Shown: piece by piece, positions 1-9,767 of the stretch
Layout of the letters: every line of letters starts with the position of its first letter
Position numbering within the stretch: the first letter of the stretch is position 1
Assembly (NCBI RefSeq): GCF_000485595.1
Contig: NW_014577561.1
Location: forward strand, 188,856 to 214,794
Reading direction: 5' to 3'
Source: Priapulus caudatus
Lineage: Eukaryota; Priapulida; Priapulimorpha; Priapulimorphida; Priapulidae
DNA length: 25,939 nt
Position numbers and translations under genes: made by a program
The notes under the pieces: model-generated
What the model saw: only the letters and a program-made list of their open reading frames with translations
Database searches by the model: none
What the model was told of the DNA's origin: nothing

Positions 1-32
1 ACCAATTTGATTAAGGGTCTGAAATAGCAACC

Positions 33-240
33 TCCCTCTCACATTTGTGTGCGTATCAATAATTAATGGCGGGAATTAAATCCCTAGCAAGCTGATACGC
101 ACATTTAATGGGTTGATACATGATTCTGATAACAATTTTTAGCCAAAAATTTAGATTTTTGACAATTTTTATTCACAAAATATGAATTGCAACCAAAATA
201 CATTTTTCTCATATTTCAAAATCCTTTCCACTAAAGAATT
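33..240 (-). repeat. Left arm of long inverted repeat (copy A)
   Basis: About 200 bp that, read on the minus strand, closely follows 4430-4620 and more loosely 4830-5020. Shared blocks in order include a GATTTTTGACAATTTT core, AATATGAATTGC, a TTTAATGGG block, and a GGGAATTAAAT block inside a short hairpin of the type GTATCA...TGATAC. The copies diverge by substitutions and small indels. Together with copy B it brackets the decayed coding region at 2030-4390, so it may be the long terminal or subterminal repeat of one old element. The true outer end may lie left of the window. Confidence 0.65.
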
Positions 241-1398
241 GAAACTTTTCTAGATAAACTGCCATATGTATAGTCCAATAGTGCTGCATGTAACAGGACA
301 AGTTCAATTGCTGTCTGAACAAACAAGTTATATTTGCTCCAAAGCTTAACACTTTACGGTACGTTTAATTTGCATCGGCTTTTTCTTCTTAATCACTATC
401 TGAGTCGCTGCTACTCCACTCGCCCCAGTCACTGACCTCGGTTGTTCATGTCCTGCATCCTCCCTACATTGCACTTGATAGTCCCTTGGCGAGCGGCCAA
501 CCCTATTGTAAGCATGGGGACCAGCCCGAAAAAAAATTACACGGGAGCGCGCGAGCGATTTCGCTCCACGTCAGCTTTAAAAGCCGCTCTGGTAAACAAC
601 AATACGAAGACGCGAAATTTTTGGAATCTACGACGAAAATCGCTCCCGCCGCCGGGCAGGGACGTTAACGACCCGTTCACTCAAGTAGACAGCTAGGGTA
701 TCCAAAAACATTCTAGGTGAGCTGCCATGAACTCCCTCAACGCCATTGATTCGCCACACGAACAGAAACTCGCGACCAGATCTAAGCAAATCAAGTGTTT
801 TTAATAAGCCGCATCGTAACAATAAGTTTATATACTCGCGGGGTTATTGTCGGGAAGTTAAGGGCTTTGACCAGCTGACACCTGACACGCACCGCTAATC
901 AAAGGCTGTTTTCTGAAATTCGTCACGTAGAAAGTGGGACTGATTTTATATCAGTGTAGTTATTTAGAAAGAAATTGTAAACTGTATATACTTAAAGATC
1001 TCTAGGGCACTGGTAACTATTGGGATGTGCGGCGCATATTGATAGATCTGTGCATGGGGGTACGTGGACTGGGGAACGAGAAAAAACGAAAGTAAAACCT
1101 TACTCAGAGCTCCCCGACATTCCTAGGAGATTGAAACATTATTTTGTGGACCAACTCTAATTAATGATATACATCAAGAGTTAATGAAGAAAGACACTAT
1201 TTGTCCAATGTTGTCTAATTGGCTCAAATTTGTTCGATGCGTATGCTGTTGTTATTCCAATGGTTATCTTTTTATACTATTTGTTACTCACTGCTAGTAA
1301 ATAAGCTGACCACCAAATTTCTTGTGCAGGCTCCACCAACTTTCTGAAGTTCCATGTGGTCCTGCTGATCCACTAGATTTTACAGCGTCTTAATTACG
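241..1398. other. No gene recognised; mildly CG-rich patch
   Basis: I see no splice-bounded coding exon here. The stretch around 540-660 is richer in CG than its surroundings and has small inverted motifs (AGCGATTT near 555 against AAATCGCT near 638). The short frames over it (84, 60 and 64 codons) show no protein-like composition. It is best read as repeat-derived or ordinary intergenic DNA. Confidence 0.4.
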
Positions 1399-1520
1399 AG
1401 CCCTGCGGTGCCGGGCTCGACAAAACCGCTTGCCCGATGGCCCCGATGGCCCGGGGGCGAACCAAAATTCTCACGGGGCAGGTAGCTTGAAATTGCACTT
1501 CCCTGTTCGGGCAAGCAAGT
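1399..1520. repeat. Small GC-rich inverted-repeat element
   Basis: Two nested inverted repeats. GAGCCC (1399-1404) pairs with GGGCTC (1414-1419). CTTGCCCGA (1429-1437) pairs with TCGGGCAAG (1507-1515), flanked by AAAAC and GTTTT. The interior is GC-rich with a GATGGCCCCGATGGCCC direct repeat, while the flanks are AT-rich. It resembles a short non-autonomous transposon, but I see no convincing target-site duplication. Confidence 0.35.
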
Positions 1521-1884
1521 TTTTTTTAATTGAATGGTTAGACATAACGAAATCTTTGAATTTAAAAAACAATGCGAAATGAGACAATCAGGTGCATGCA
1601 GTCCATACTTCTGCTACACAACATGCACTACAGCAACACTTGATAACCCGGCCTCGTGATGTGTCACATTAGGAATTAATTGTGACCTTCGTCGATTTCG
1701 CCAAAGCATTCAAATTCTTGACTTTTGTTTGGGAAACACCTTTACGAAATTAGACACAATTCTGGGTTCTGAGACATTATTAGAAGATCAGTAGCATATC
1801 AAAACTATAAAAAATTTTAACAAAATCATGCTATAGAAAAAGTAGCTCTGGCCAAAGCTCAAGAATAGCTTCCCTGTAAACAAA

Positions 1885-1934
1885 ATTACGAGAGCTCTTT
1901 TTTCATACAAATCGCAAAAAAGAGCTCTCGTAAT
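1885..1934. repeat. Perfect 19-bp hairpin
   Basis: Arms 1885-1903 (ATTACGAGAGCTCTTTTTT) and 1916-1934 are exact reverse complements around a 12-base loop. It is AT-rich outside and contains SacI-like GAGCTC in each arm. It lies in AT-rich DNA without coding evidence. It could be a foldback remnant or a transcribed hairpin; nothing here decides which. Confidence 0.75.
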
Positions 1935-2029
1935 AAAGAAAGTATTTTTTGGCTGCCATGGCCGACTGAATTTCTTAGACATGAGAGTTCTTATGTGCAC
2001 CCTTAAGCACATTCGCACGATATTGCCTA

Positions 2030-4390
2030 TCTGTCATACGACCAGCGCCAGGCTGGGTGCGTACATGGAACGCCGGAACCACATGCTGACCATTCCAGAG
2101 TCACCGCCAAATTCTGTCCATGGGGGGCTTGCATGGCTTGCGGCATAGTGCCCGCAGTCTATCTGATTGATCGTTGCAAGGGCCAGCCCCTCTTTTACGC
2201 TGCAGAAGGAAATGCGTTCTTCTGTGGGGGGCCAAGATTTTAGCGAGCAGTAAGATCTGCTGCCTTCAAAACTTGTATGCCCCTGAGCTTTGCCCCAGAT
2301 CAAACTCCTGGAAGTCATCAGCCACTAATGTGTAAAGATGTGTGTGATAGGTCCTTGCCTGCTTGAGGAGGTCTTCTGGATACGATGTCAGTAGGGATTC
2401 TCACCAAAAACTCTTCAATTCATGGCGGTATGTCGCAGACACAAGCTGCACTTGAACATGCTTTCTTGCCGGTGAAGTAAGGATAACTCGTTAGTGTCTC
2501 TGCCACTCAGGCTATGGATAGAAGGGCATTGCCCACGACTGACTGTGAAAGGTTCCAGTGTCACCAACATTTCATGGATTTAGTAAGTATGTCTTCTGGG
2601 CTGTTCCTCACCCATAGTTCCTGGTAGATCTCTCAGCATGTGTTTCCTCCATAGTGTAGACACATGGTAAATAATGTCATGTGTCAATTGGCGTGGTAAC
2701 TACGTCTTTTCAACTCCGTCATTCTGAGGACACTGCTACAGAGTGTGCAGGCATTATCCTTGTATTCAGCCTCCTTTCTGCCGTCGTTCTTAGCAGCGAG
2801 GAACATCCGTAACAGACTCTCTTTTGATTAATACGCTCTTCGTCTCTTCTGTGAATCCACCACCCAGGTAGATGGATGAGTTAGACCAGACAGCAGGGGT
2901 ACAGCATAGCTTATTCTCACACCATTCTCACAGAGGAAGTGTTAGGAGGTTAGCCTTGTTTTGCTGCCACTGACAATAATTCTTGTGGGTAGGAGCTGTG
3001 TAATGGTCATTGACTTCAATATTCTTTGGCAGGTTTTGATTGGCGCCATACCTCGTGTTCTTGCTCAGGGACTCTCAGGCTTGCGTCCACTGGTACATGC
3101 CACACCAGAAGTGCAGTGAACTCATACCAGCAGGCACATCATTCAGGTATTGTATCATTCAGCAATGCGTCCCAATCTTTCACTTTGTGAAGGGACAGTT
3201 GTTCGAATTGCATTACATAGGCGATCATGACTACTGCTGTCTTATCTGTCATGTTGCGGGCAGAGCAGGAGTGCTGTCCAGCGTTGCCGTCTCCTCTTCA
3301 AGATTTCACTAGGCTTGAACTTGGTACCTGGTTTATATTCTGCCATTCATATCCTGGATAGAGAGATGTGCGGGTAGTCACTGCATTCGATGGTCCCCTC
3401 CACCACGGCCAATGATCTGTGTCATACGCAAAGGGCCAGTTATTTCAGTTACTCTTCACCGATGCAGTCTGTTTTAGCCGCAGACCTTCTTCGGTCTTGT
3501 TTTTGTGAGTGGAAAGGTGTTCACCTTCACAGTACTTGGCTTCTTCTCTGATCACTAGGTCAGTGACTGAGCCAGTGCTCAGGACCCAAGTTGTTCACAC
3601 TTGCGTTAATGGTTGCCTTCTTAACCGTTGCAATCAAGCGCCATTTGTCAGCTTGCTATATTATCAGCGTGATGTTGTGGTTGCACCACATGGATTCGTT
3701 CTCGACTGCTGCCATTACCTTGATCCCATCTCTGCCATACCCTTGTGACTCGACTTTACACCAGATTCATTGGTGAGGCCCTGATGAATGAGTGTAAGCA
3801 TCAATTTCAAACTCATGTCAGAGACACACGCAGTGTGGGGTTTTGTTAAACCCATTTCATCCGCTGTAGGGCAGGCGTTTAGTGTAAGGCCCATCCAGAA
3901 CACTCGCTTCCTTGGCATCTGCATTGTAAGTCTGTTCCAGAAGCATGTCAGGAGCAGACACTATTATGCTTGCCGATCTGCTCTCCTCCCGACAAATGCC
4001 ACCTGCTATTAGTGGCTTCATGTACATCTGGGGCTGTTTCAGGTAGTTTCTTCATCTCAGCCAGATAGGGAGCAAAGACCGCTGCCCATATCTGTAGTGC
4101 CCGGCTGCTGTGAGGTAAGATAGCATTCGTGATTGATTCAGAGAGTGTCCTACTCAACCAGTCAGCTTCTCGCCTGGTAGTAAATAAACCTGTGAAGAAT
4201 GTCTGACATCTCCAGGAAGTATGGACCAAGAAATTGATGTTGGTTGCTCAACTAGTGATTCTTGGAAAAGCATCTTCTGTTCCTGCAGGGCTGATAACTG
4301 TTCATGGACTTCTGAATCATTGTAACTTATGAGTGGGCAGTTGATGTCTTTTTCAAACAACATCTTCAAGACGTGCAAACCCGTCACGCA
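2030..4390 (-). pseudogene. Decayed minus-strand coding repeat, probably transposon-derived
   Basis: Several minus-strand frames abut and hand over to each other with stops and shifts: 4387-4154, 4229-3948, 3924-3715, then a broken stretch to 2318-2034. Fragments read like protein rather than noise, for example YLGGGFTEETKSVLIK (about 2885-2830), AERRLNTRIM just after it, and WTEFGGDSGMVSMW near 2115-2075. From memory, invertebrate genomes carry many copies of an uncharacterised ORF with a similar order (a xLGGGF-like strand, then an EEADTR-like motif, then a W-rich C-terminal part). The match here is loose and I do not assign a function. It sits between the inverted copies A and B. Confidence 0.35.
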
Positions 4391-4391
4391 A

Positions 4392-4620
4392 AGGTTGCAA
4401 AGCGACGCAAGTTAAAGGTATAGCGGGAGACTTTTTGAAATATGCGAGAAATATGCATTTTTGCGCAATTCATTATTTTGGAAAAAATTGTCAAAAATCA
4501 CATTTTTTGCCCCCAAAATTTTTATGCAAATCAACACCAAACCCCATTAAATGTCGGTATCATCTTGTAGAGAATTTAATTCCCTTTATCTGATACCATA
4601 CACATGGGTGAAACGAGGTT
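4392..4620 (+). repeat. Right arm of long inverted repeat (copy B)
   Basis: This is the plus-orientation counterpart of 33-240. It begins with a GCAAAGCGACGCAAGTTA block and GCGGGAGA, then TTTTTGCGCAATTCAT, TTGTCAAAAATCACATTTTT, CCCATTAAATGTC and GAATTTAATTCCC. The first block recurs at about 4621-4659 (CGCAAAGCCGACGCAAGTTA ... GCGGGAGA), so copy B starts a partial tandem arrangement with copy C. Confidence 0.65.
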
Positions 4621-5030
4621 CGCAAAGCCGACGCAAGTTATACCGTAATAGCGGGAGAAGGCCCTGGTGTGTAATGTACAAATGCTGTTTTAGCTAATAT
4701 CAAAATTTTAAGTTTAGAGCACTATAACTTTATTGTTAGAAAAGCTATGAACTTGCTCCTTCTCACACATATTAACCATATATATATGGGCAGTGTTTCT
4801 GGAAAAGCTTTCAATGCCATTACTGAAAAGGGTTTTTGCCAAATATGCGGAAAAATGTATTTTGGTGCAATTCATATTTTGGGAAAAATGGAAAAAAATC
4901 ACATTTTTGGCCCCAAAATTGTTACGATAATCCACCAGCCAAGCCCAGTAAATGTGGTGATCATCTTATAGAGAGAATTTATTCCCTTCCTTAATATGAT
5001 ACCACACACGTGGTCTGAGAAGCGTCGTTC
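4621..5030 (+). repeat. Third repeat copy (copy C), interrupted
   Basis: The head block (4621-4659) matches the head of copy B. About 170 unrelated bases follow, then 4830-5020 repeats the body of copy B (AAATATGCGGAAAAATG, GCAATTCATATTTTGGG, AATCACATTTTTGG, AGAATTTATTCCC). The order and spacing suggest tandem copies, one of which gained an insertion. Confidence 0.55.
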
Positions 5031-5075
5031 TATTCAAACACTCTTCAAAATTGGTTATAATTAGTTAGACATGGT

Positions 5076-5094
5076 GGCCATTTTGAAAATGGCC
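5076..5094. repeat. 19-bp perfect palindrome GGCCATTTT-G-AAAATGGCC
   Basis: The two 9-base arms are exact reverse complements around a single G, and the outer bases continue imperfectly (GGT.. / ..GCC). The motif contains AAAATGGCCGCC, a sequence seen in many repeats and similar to YY1-type sites. I see no gene next to it. Confidence 0.6.
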
Positions 5095-5261
5095 GCCATT
5101 TTTTTCAGCAGCATATTTCAGGTTAGTCCACCTGGAGGTGTTCAGGGAGGTCTCCTGAACACGTTGATACCAAACAACCTTTTACAAACACCCCATGTCT
5201 GCGTTGGACCGCAAAAATGGGGGTTTGCCCCTGGGTAAACCTTTGCAAGTGCTGCATCCAA

Positions 5262-5880
5262 CATGCCCAGCGTCAATTAAGGTGCATAAACTTACAGCAG
5301 CTGACATCAATGCAAGAAAAAAAATCTTGACCTAGATGCGACTTTTGCAAAAAGCTAAACAATCAAAGACATTGCACAGAAGCCTTTCATCCAGGTTGAA
5401 GATGGCGAAGTTGTAGCCTCCCTCATAACTGCTGCATGGATATGAGCACACACAGTAGAGGCAGAGCTACACAGGCAGCTAATGAAAAGCAAGTGAGCAG
5501 GAATGTGGTCAACACTGTGATGAACATGTAGGCCTAAACGTTGGTCAGTGCGTGTCCGTGAAATATGATGGTGAAAGTGTATCCAGGTGAAGTCATGATA
5601 GTTGATGTTGGCTTAAGGAGATTTCCATTGTGGTCTGTCTGTCATCGCATCGCGCAGGTCAAAACTGCGAAATGGCCAAATCCAAAGCGCATGACCAAAA
5701 CTTTTTACTTGAAGCAGCAAGTAGTTCGCATCATTGAAGAAAGTATGATAGCCAACAACCGTGGGTCACTTCAAATTCGCACACCACTTTTAAATTCATT
5801 CCCAATAACTTGGAATATCAGGGCTATGTTAAAACCTGCTTTAAAGTTTTCAAATCTGTTTTTAATCAGTTTGAATTAAT
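5262..5880 (+). pseudogene. Decayed repeat ORF, C-terminal YPGEV-type segment
   Basis: The plus frames read HKLTAADINARKKI near 5281-5325, then VSVKYDGES (about 5550-5577), and after a one-base shift VYPGEV, followed by AKWPNPKRMTKTFYLKQQVV and RIIEES to about 5752. From memory, a YPGEV ... W-WP ... FY ... V..I pattern closes many uncharacterised, repetitive ORFs in invertebrates and fish; its function is not known to me. The reading frame shifts at about 5578, and upstream stops separate the fragments. It may belong to the same element as the left-hand region or be an independent relic. Confidence 0.4.
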
Positions 5881-6381
5881 TAGCAATTTATTCTGAATTT
5901 CATGTATCGAGTTATATACCAAATGCGATGCCCCAAAGATATAAATTACAACCATATACCGGAATCTGGAAACTTAAGCAGCCAAAACTGTTCTCTGGAG
6001 CTAGCCTACCGTGTATGTGTAGAAAATATATCTTTTGGCCTTGTCAATAAAATTTTTAAGAGATAACCTGTGCTGAAGTCAGGCTAAATGTTTTTCTCTC
6101 ATCTCTGTGCATTTGTTTAAGATGTTTTACAACGAATAATTCCATTTTTGTCGAAAGAGAACATACATGTGGCTCCATATAGTGATGGCTTAATTGATGG
6201 ACAAACTGTAATGCGGCTGACCGTAATCGCCGACTAACCAGAGGTTTTTCTATCCACAAAAGATACTTTTAAGTTGCGTTACCAAATGTAAATACCTTAT
6301 TTGAGACTTCTGTGTGGAGGTCATGTGTTGCATGTAATAAAACTGGTAAAAGTGTTTTGGTTTGAGGAAACATTGAATTGT
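5881..6381. other. AT-rich spacer, nothing recognised
   Basis: No exon, RNA gene or repeat structure could be supported. The short minus-strand frames here have no recognisable domain. Confidence 0.4.
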
Positions 6382-6533
6382 CAGTGCTCGAAATAAGAAA
6401 AAAATGTGGTTGTCCTGCGGACAACCCCGCATCAAATCGGGTTGTCCGCCAACAATTTCTGGTTTGTCCCAAAAAAAATCCCGAAATCTCCTTTTTTCAA
6501 TCACATAATAATATAATCAGAAAACACCCAAAA

Positions 6534-6580
6534 CAGTGGGTAGCCAGGATTTTTAACAAGGGGGGCCAAAAACAGCGAAC
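6534..6580 (+). mobile_element. Solitary hAT-like end, CAGTGGGTAGCCAGGA
   Basis: CAGTGGGTAGCCAGGATTTT followed by a G-run is the common form of a hAT-type left terminus. I found no matching right end nearby, so this is an incomplete copy. Confidence 0.4.
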
Positions 6581-6751
6581 TGCGCAAAATAGTGGATGAC
6601 TTAATATTTCACTGGCTCCTCCGCCCTCCCGTCTCCACACCCTACGGCTCCCCTACCTCTCTCAGCTCTGCAATATTGTTTTGGGCGCATGCGAAAAAAG
6701 GCCGACATTTTTGTTCATTTTTCTCTGCCTCCCAAAATATGTAATTGTTCA

Positions 6752-6825
6752 GTGGCGGGTCTAGGATTCCAAGGAGGGGGGGGTGAAAAACAGGCGGGGG
6801 GTATGGGGGTGCTCCCCCAGAAAAT
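6752..6825 (+). mobile_element. Solitary hAT-like end, CAGTGGCGGGTCTAGGA
   Basis: CAGTGGCGGGTCTAGGATTC followed by long G runs and GGGGGTGCTCCCCC resembles the widespread CAGTGGCGGATCCAGG terminus of hAT elements. No opposite end was found inside the window. Confidence 0.45.
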
Positions 6826-7089
6826 TTTGGAAACTTGCTGGTTTTGCTGGCTTCCAAATCGAGTAACAGTTCACCTTCATAAATCAGAAAACCTGACATA
6901 TGATATTATACCAGTGTTAGAAATAGTAGCTGTAGCTCCCATATTTTTATTTTTATATTATTCACGATTTAATTCGACGATTAAGATTTCTTGATGAGCT
7001 AGAAAACACGTCGGCATTTGAAGTATGAAACTGAACATTATTGCTGCTAGCTAGCCTATACCAGTTGGTTGCATGGGATTGATTGTCAG

Positions 7090-7865
7090 TTCAGATGCCA
7101 AAATATGAGAAGCAAAAGGTTATACACATAGATTAATTGGGTACCACGCGTATATAGATAGCCGAGTCGGTTTAGAGTTAGTGTGGGTTAGAGATAGGGT
7201 TTTTTTGGTGCACCGGACAATGTTCTCAGACTCGGTTTAGGTTGTCCGTGCGCAAATTCTGGTTGTCTCGGACAACCGGACAACGCTTATTCGAGCACTG
7301 ATTGTGATAAGTGGATTTTTCGCCGTAAATGCGACTGACGATTTTTACGAATGGCATGGCGTTCACAGCTACAAAGCCTGCAACATTTCAATAGCATTAA
7401 TTTAAAGCTTTTGGATCAAGTTGAAATCAGTGTATTAAACTTGACAGAAAGACTCCAGCCTTGTAAAAAACTGATTAATTTGATGCAAAATATTGAAAGC
7501 AAAAGGTTATACACCATAGATTAATTGGGTACCACGCGTATATAAGATAGCCGAGTCGGTTTAGAGTTAGTGTAAGGGTTAGAGATAGGGTTTTTTTGGT
7601 TGTCCACCGGACAATGTCTCAGACTGGTTAGGTTGTCCGGCGCAAATTCTGGTTGTCTCGGACAACCGGACAACGCTTATTTCGAGCACTGATTGTGATA
7701 AGTGGATTTTTCGCGTAATGCGACTGACCGATTTTTACGATGGCATGGCGTTCACAGTACAAAGCCTGCAACATTTCCAATAGCATTAATTTAAAGCTTT
7801 GGGTATCAAGTTGAAATCAGTGTATAAACTTGACAGAAAGACTCAGCCTTGTAAAACTGATACCA
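7090..7865. repeat. Tandem duplication, about 395-bp unit, two copies
   Basis: Unit 1 (about 7090-7490) and unit 2 (about 7491-7865) are collinear from GAAGCAAAAGGTTATACAC to CCTTGTAAAACTGAT. Nearly all differences are single-base or very short insertions and deletions, with hardly any substitutions. Each unit includes the right end of the CAGTGCTCG element, so duplication followed insertion. The indel-only divergence is more like read error between two copies or haplotypes than ageing by mutation. Confidence 0.85.
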
Positions 7866-7923
7866 CCAAATTATAGAATTGACACATAAAAGTGTAATGC
7901 GACTGACCGTGGAATTGCCCCTA

Positions 7924-7945
7924 TCCATCCCATCCCATCCCATAC
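7924..7945. repeat. (CCCAT)n short tandem repeat
   Basis: Four to five copies of CCCAT. An A-rich tract follows (7955-8035). On the minus strand these lie downstream of the tRNA-like head at 8041-8118 and may form the simple-repeat tail of that SINE. Confidence 0.6.
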
Positions 7946-8040
7946 AGTATAAAATAATAAGAAATCAAAAGATAAGACAAAAATAAAAATAATTAAATAA
8001 ATAAAAAATAATACATATTGAAAAAAAAGGGAAAATAAGT

Positions 8041-8118
8041 CCCCCAGCTGAGACTCGAACCCGGAATCCAGGTGTAGCAGACGGATGTTCTAGTGATGAG
8101 GCCACTGCGCCATTACGG
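8041..8118 (-). mobile_element. tRNA-derived SINE head
   Basis: On the minus strand TGGCGCAGTGG (8112-8102) fits the pol III A box, and GGGTTCGAGTCTC (8062-8050) fits the B box (GGTTCGANTCC), about 40 bases apart as in a tRNA. A proper acceptor stem and anticodon arm cannot be folded, so it is not a working tRNA gene. The sequence after the B box runs into a pyrimidine-rich, simple-repeat tail down to about 7925. A tRNA pseudogene is the alternative. Confidence 0.6.
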
Positions 8119-8137
8119 TTATACACCATGGATTCAG

Positions 8138-8163
8138 ACGTACGTGATGTTGTGCACGTACGT
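8138..8163. repeat. ACGTACGTG/CACGTACGT hairpin
   Basis: Nine-base arms 8138-8146 and 8155-8163 are exact reverse complements. They sit beside the tRNA-like head, next to a GGTTATACACCAT block that also occurs at about 7505, which hints at shared repeat junctions. Confidence 0.5.
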
Positions 8164-8371
8164 ACGTCACCGCCATCTCTTGATCAATTTAGAATTTTTT
8201 ATGAATGTTTAACTTTTTACCCAACTTTTTTAAATTTTTGTTTCAGCTAAAACCACCTCCCAGACGTTCTGATTCTGTTAGGGTTTCTAGATATCTTTAG
8301 TTTTCCTCTAGGCTGCGGAGTTCTCTAGTTATGCGAGTACGGACTAATTCAGCTGAACAACTTTATATATA

Positions 8372-9293
8372 TCTAATATATGTTTGAGTTCGTATGTATT
8401 TATGTATGTATGTATGTATCTTCCCTATAATTGGTGGCCAAACCGCCCAAGCAATCTGGATGAAATTTTCTGGAAATTTCCTACCCGGGGAGTGTTCCTC
8501 GATGAAAAAAACCTGTCAAACCGTCAAACTCACCGAAAAACCCGTCAATTCGTGAATCTTCACACAATGTCAGCACTCACTGTACAGTGCTGCCACACAC
8601 AGAAAAATCGATCCCCTCACCTCATCCGGCTGCTGGTATTGTGAAACCGAAACCAATACTAAAACACCACAACCAGCACCAGTTTCACCAGTTCAGAGGT
8701 ACTACTCACTCAGCTCAGAGGTTCAGTTCAGATGCTACGATCTCAGAATGCACTGTACCATTCGAAAGCTATGCAGTTTCTGATTCAGTATGAAAATTTC
8801 TTCATTTCAATGTGCATGGTTGCGTCTCTCTATCTATACTATGAGCAGCTAATGCTCCTGATACTATATTCCTTTTATTTATGCTACGATCTCACAATGG
8901 ATAGCTGTACGTGGGGAGCTCAAGTGTTGAAGACGCCAGGAATCTCTACATATTTGCACCAGAGAATAAGACGAAAAACATTCTTTATCAAGAGGCTTTC
9001 AAATGAAAAGTCCAACCCATTCCTACAAGCTGTTATAATAACTTTTTGTCATTTACACCATATTACTATTATGTCCCAGGTGTTCTAAGTTCGGTTGTGC
9101 TGTCATATAAATGTCATACGTAACAGTTTTTTCGTTTTTCCCATGCTTATTATCTTATTACACTCATTTCTAAATATTAATATTGTCTGCAATGTTATTG
9201 TCGATTTTCACCCAATGTTCCTATTCTGTCCCATTATTAGTACTATGAATTAGTAGCACGATTTTACCCAGCGCAGCGGGTACCCGCAGCTAG
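8372..9293 (+). mobile_element. Non-autonomous Helitron
   Basis: The 5' end begins TCTAATATATG preceded by A. It is followed by the TTTGAGTTCGTATGTATT block and CAATCTGGATGAAATTTTCT, which resembles the first ~100 bp of many invertebrate Helitrons. The 3' end has the palindrome GCGGGTACCCGC (9276-9287) just before CTAG (9290-9293), followed by T. Insertion between A and T, absence of TIRs and target duplication, and the hairpin before CTRR are Helitron hallmarks. There is no Rep/helicase ORF in its 922 bp; the 118-codon frame inside is not protein-like. An AT microsatellite follows. Confidence 0.7.
8398..8421. repeat. (TATG)n microsatellite
   Basis: Consecutive TATG units close to the Helitron 5' end. 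Confidence 0.7.
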
Positions 9294-9344
9294 TATATAT
9301 ATATACATAAATGTGTATATATATGTATGTTAGTATATTATGAA
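9294..9344. repeat. TA-rich microsatellite
   Basis: Alternating TATATA and TGTATA runs directly after the Helitron 3' terminus. Confidence 0.65.
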
Positions 9345-9413
9345 TGTGTTCAAAAGGTTTCGTATTGGAAATGTGATTCACGAAAAATAACTTGTTCAAA
9401 ATGATCTAACAAA

Positions 9414-9513
9414 TGTGTAGAAATAAATTGGAATTGAACCTAAAAGTTTTCTTGATAGCTAAACCTTATATGGGATTCGAACGTAAAATAAAAATCCAAT
9501 TTATTTCTACACA
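9414..9513. repeat. Inverted repeat with 19-bp perfect arms
   Basis: TGTGTAGAAATAAATTGGA (9414-9432) and its exact reverse complement (9495-9513) enclose 62 bases. Flanking bases do not show a target duplication. It may be a small MITE or the internal part of a larger foldback. Confidence 0.6.
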
Positions 9514-9767
9514 TGCAGGTACATGGATTAGAGTTAGAGTCTCTAAAAATGAAGACCAGAATAAATAAAACAAGTTTATTTTTACATCCGATCAACTCTT
9601 TTATTAATCTGTGTGCTAGTGTTGGGTTGTTGGATGAAAAGAATGTAATCATGACGAAGCCATTGAATGAATGAAGGTGAAGATGAATGATAATCAGTGG
9701 ATTGACATGACATCCCAATTTTCGTTTTGTATTTCACTTTAGACTGAGGATTGGTCATGATTCCATC

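Larger units (their letters stand above)
6382..7300. mobile_element. DNA transposon with CAGTGCTCGAAATAAG ends and ATTGT target duplication
   Basis: The left end CAGTGCTCGAAATAAG (6382-6397) is the reverse complement of CTTATTCGAGCACTG (7286-7300, one base shorter), and of the complete form ending at 7691. ATTGT lies directly outside both ends, a 5-bp target duplication. Subterminal GGTTGTCC/GGACAACC motifs are repeated at both ends (6410-6450; 7230-7280). The CAGTG start and short TIR fit hAT, some lineages of which use 5-bp duplications. No transposase is present, so it is non-autonomous. Two further CAGTGG ends (6534, 6751) are nested inside. Confidence 0.7.

Noticed and set aside
3040-4012. 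Several plus-strand ORFs of 60-90 codons
   Set aside because: They overlap the decayed minus-strand coding region and show no domain of their own.
8732-9088. 118-codon plus-strand ORF
   Set aside because: It lies inside the non-autonomous Helitron, has no domain, and its composition is that of AT-rich DNA.
9472-9483. B-box-like CGTTCGAATCCC on the minus strand
   Set aside because: No A box at a suitable distance and no cloverleaf, so not called as a tRNA or SINE.
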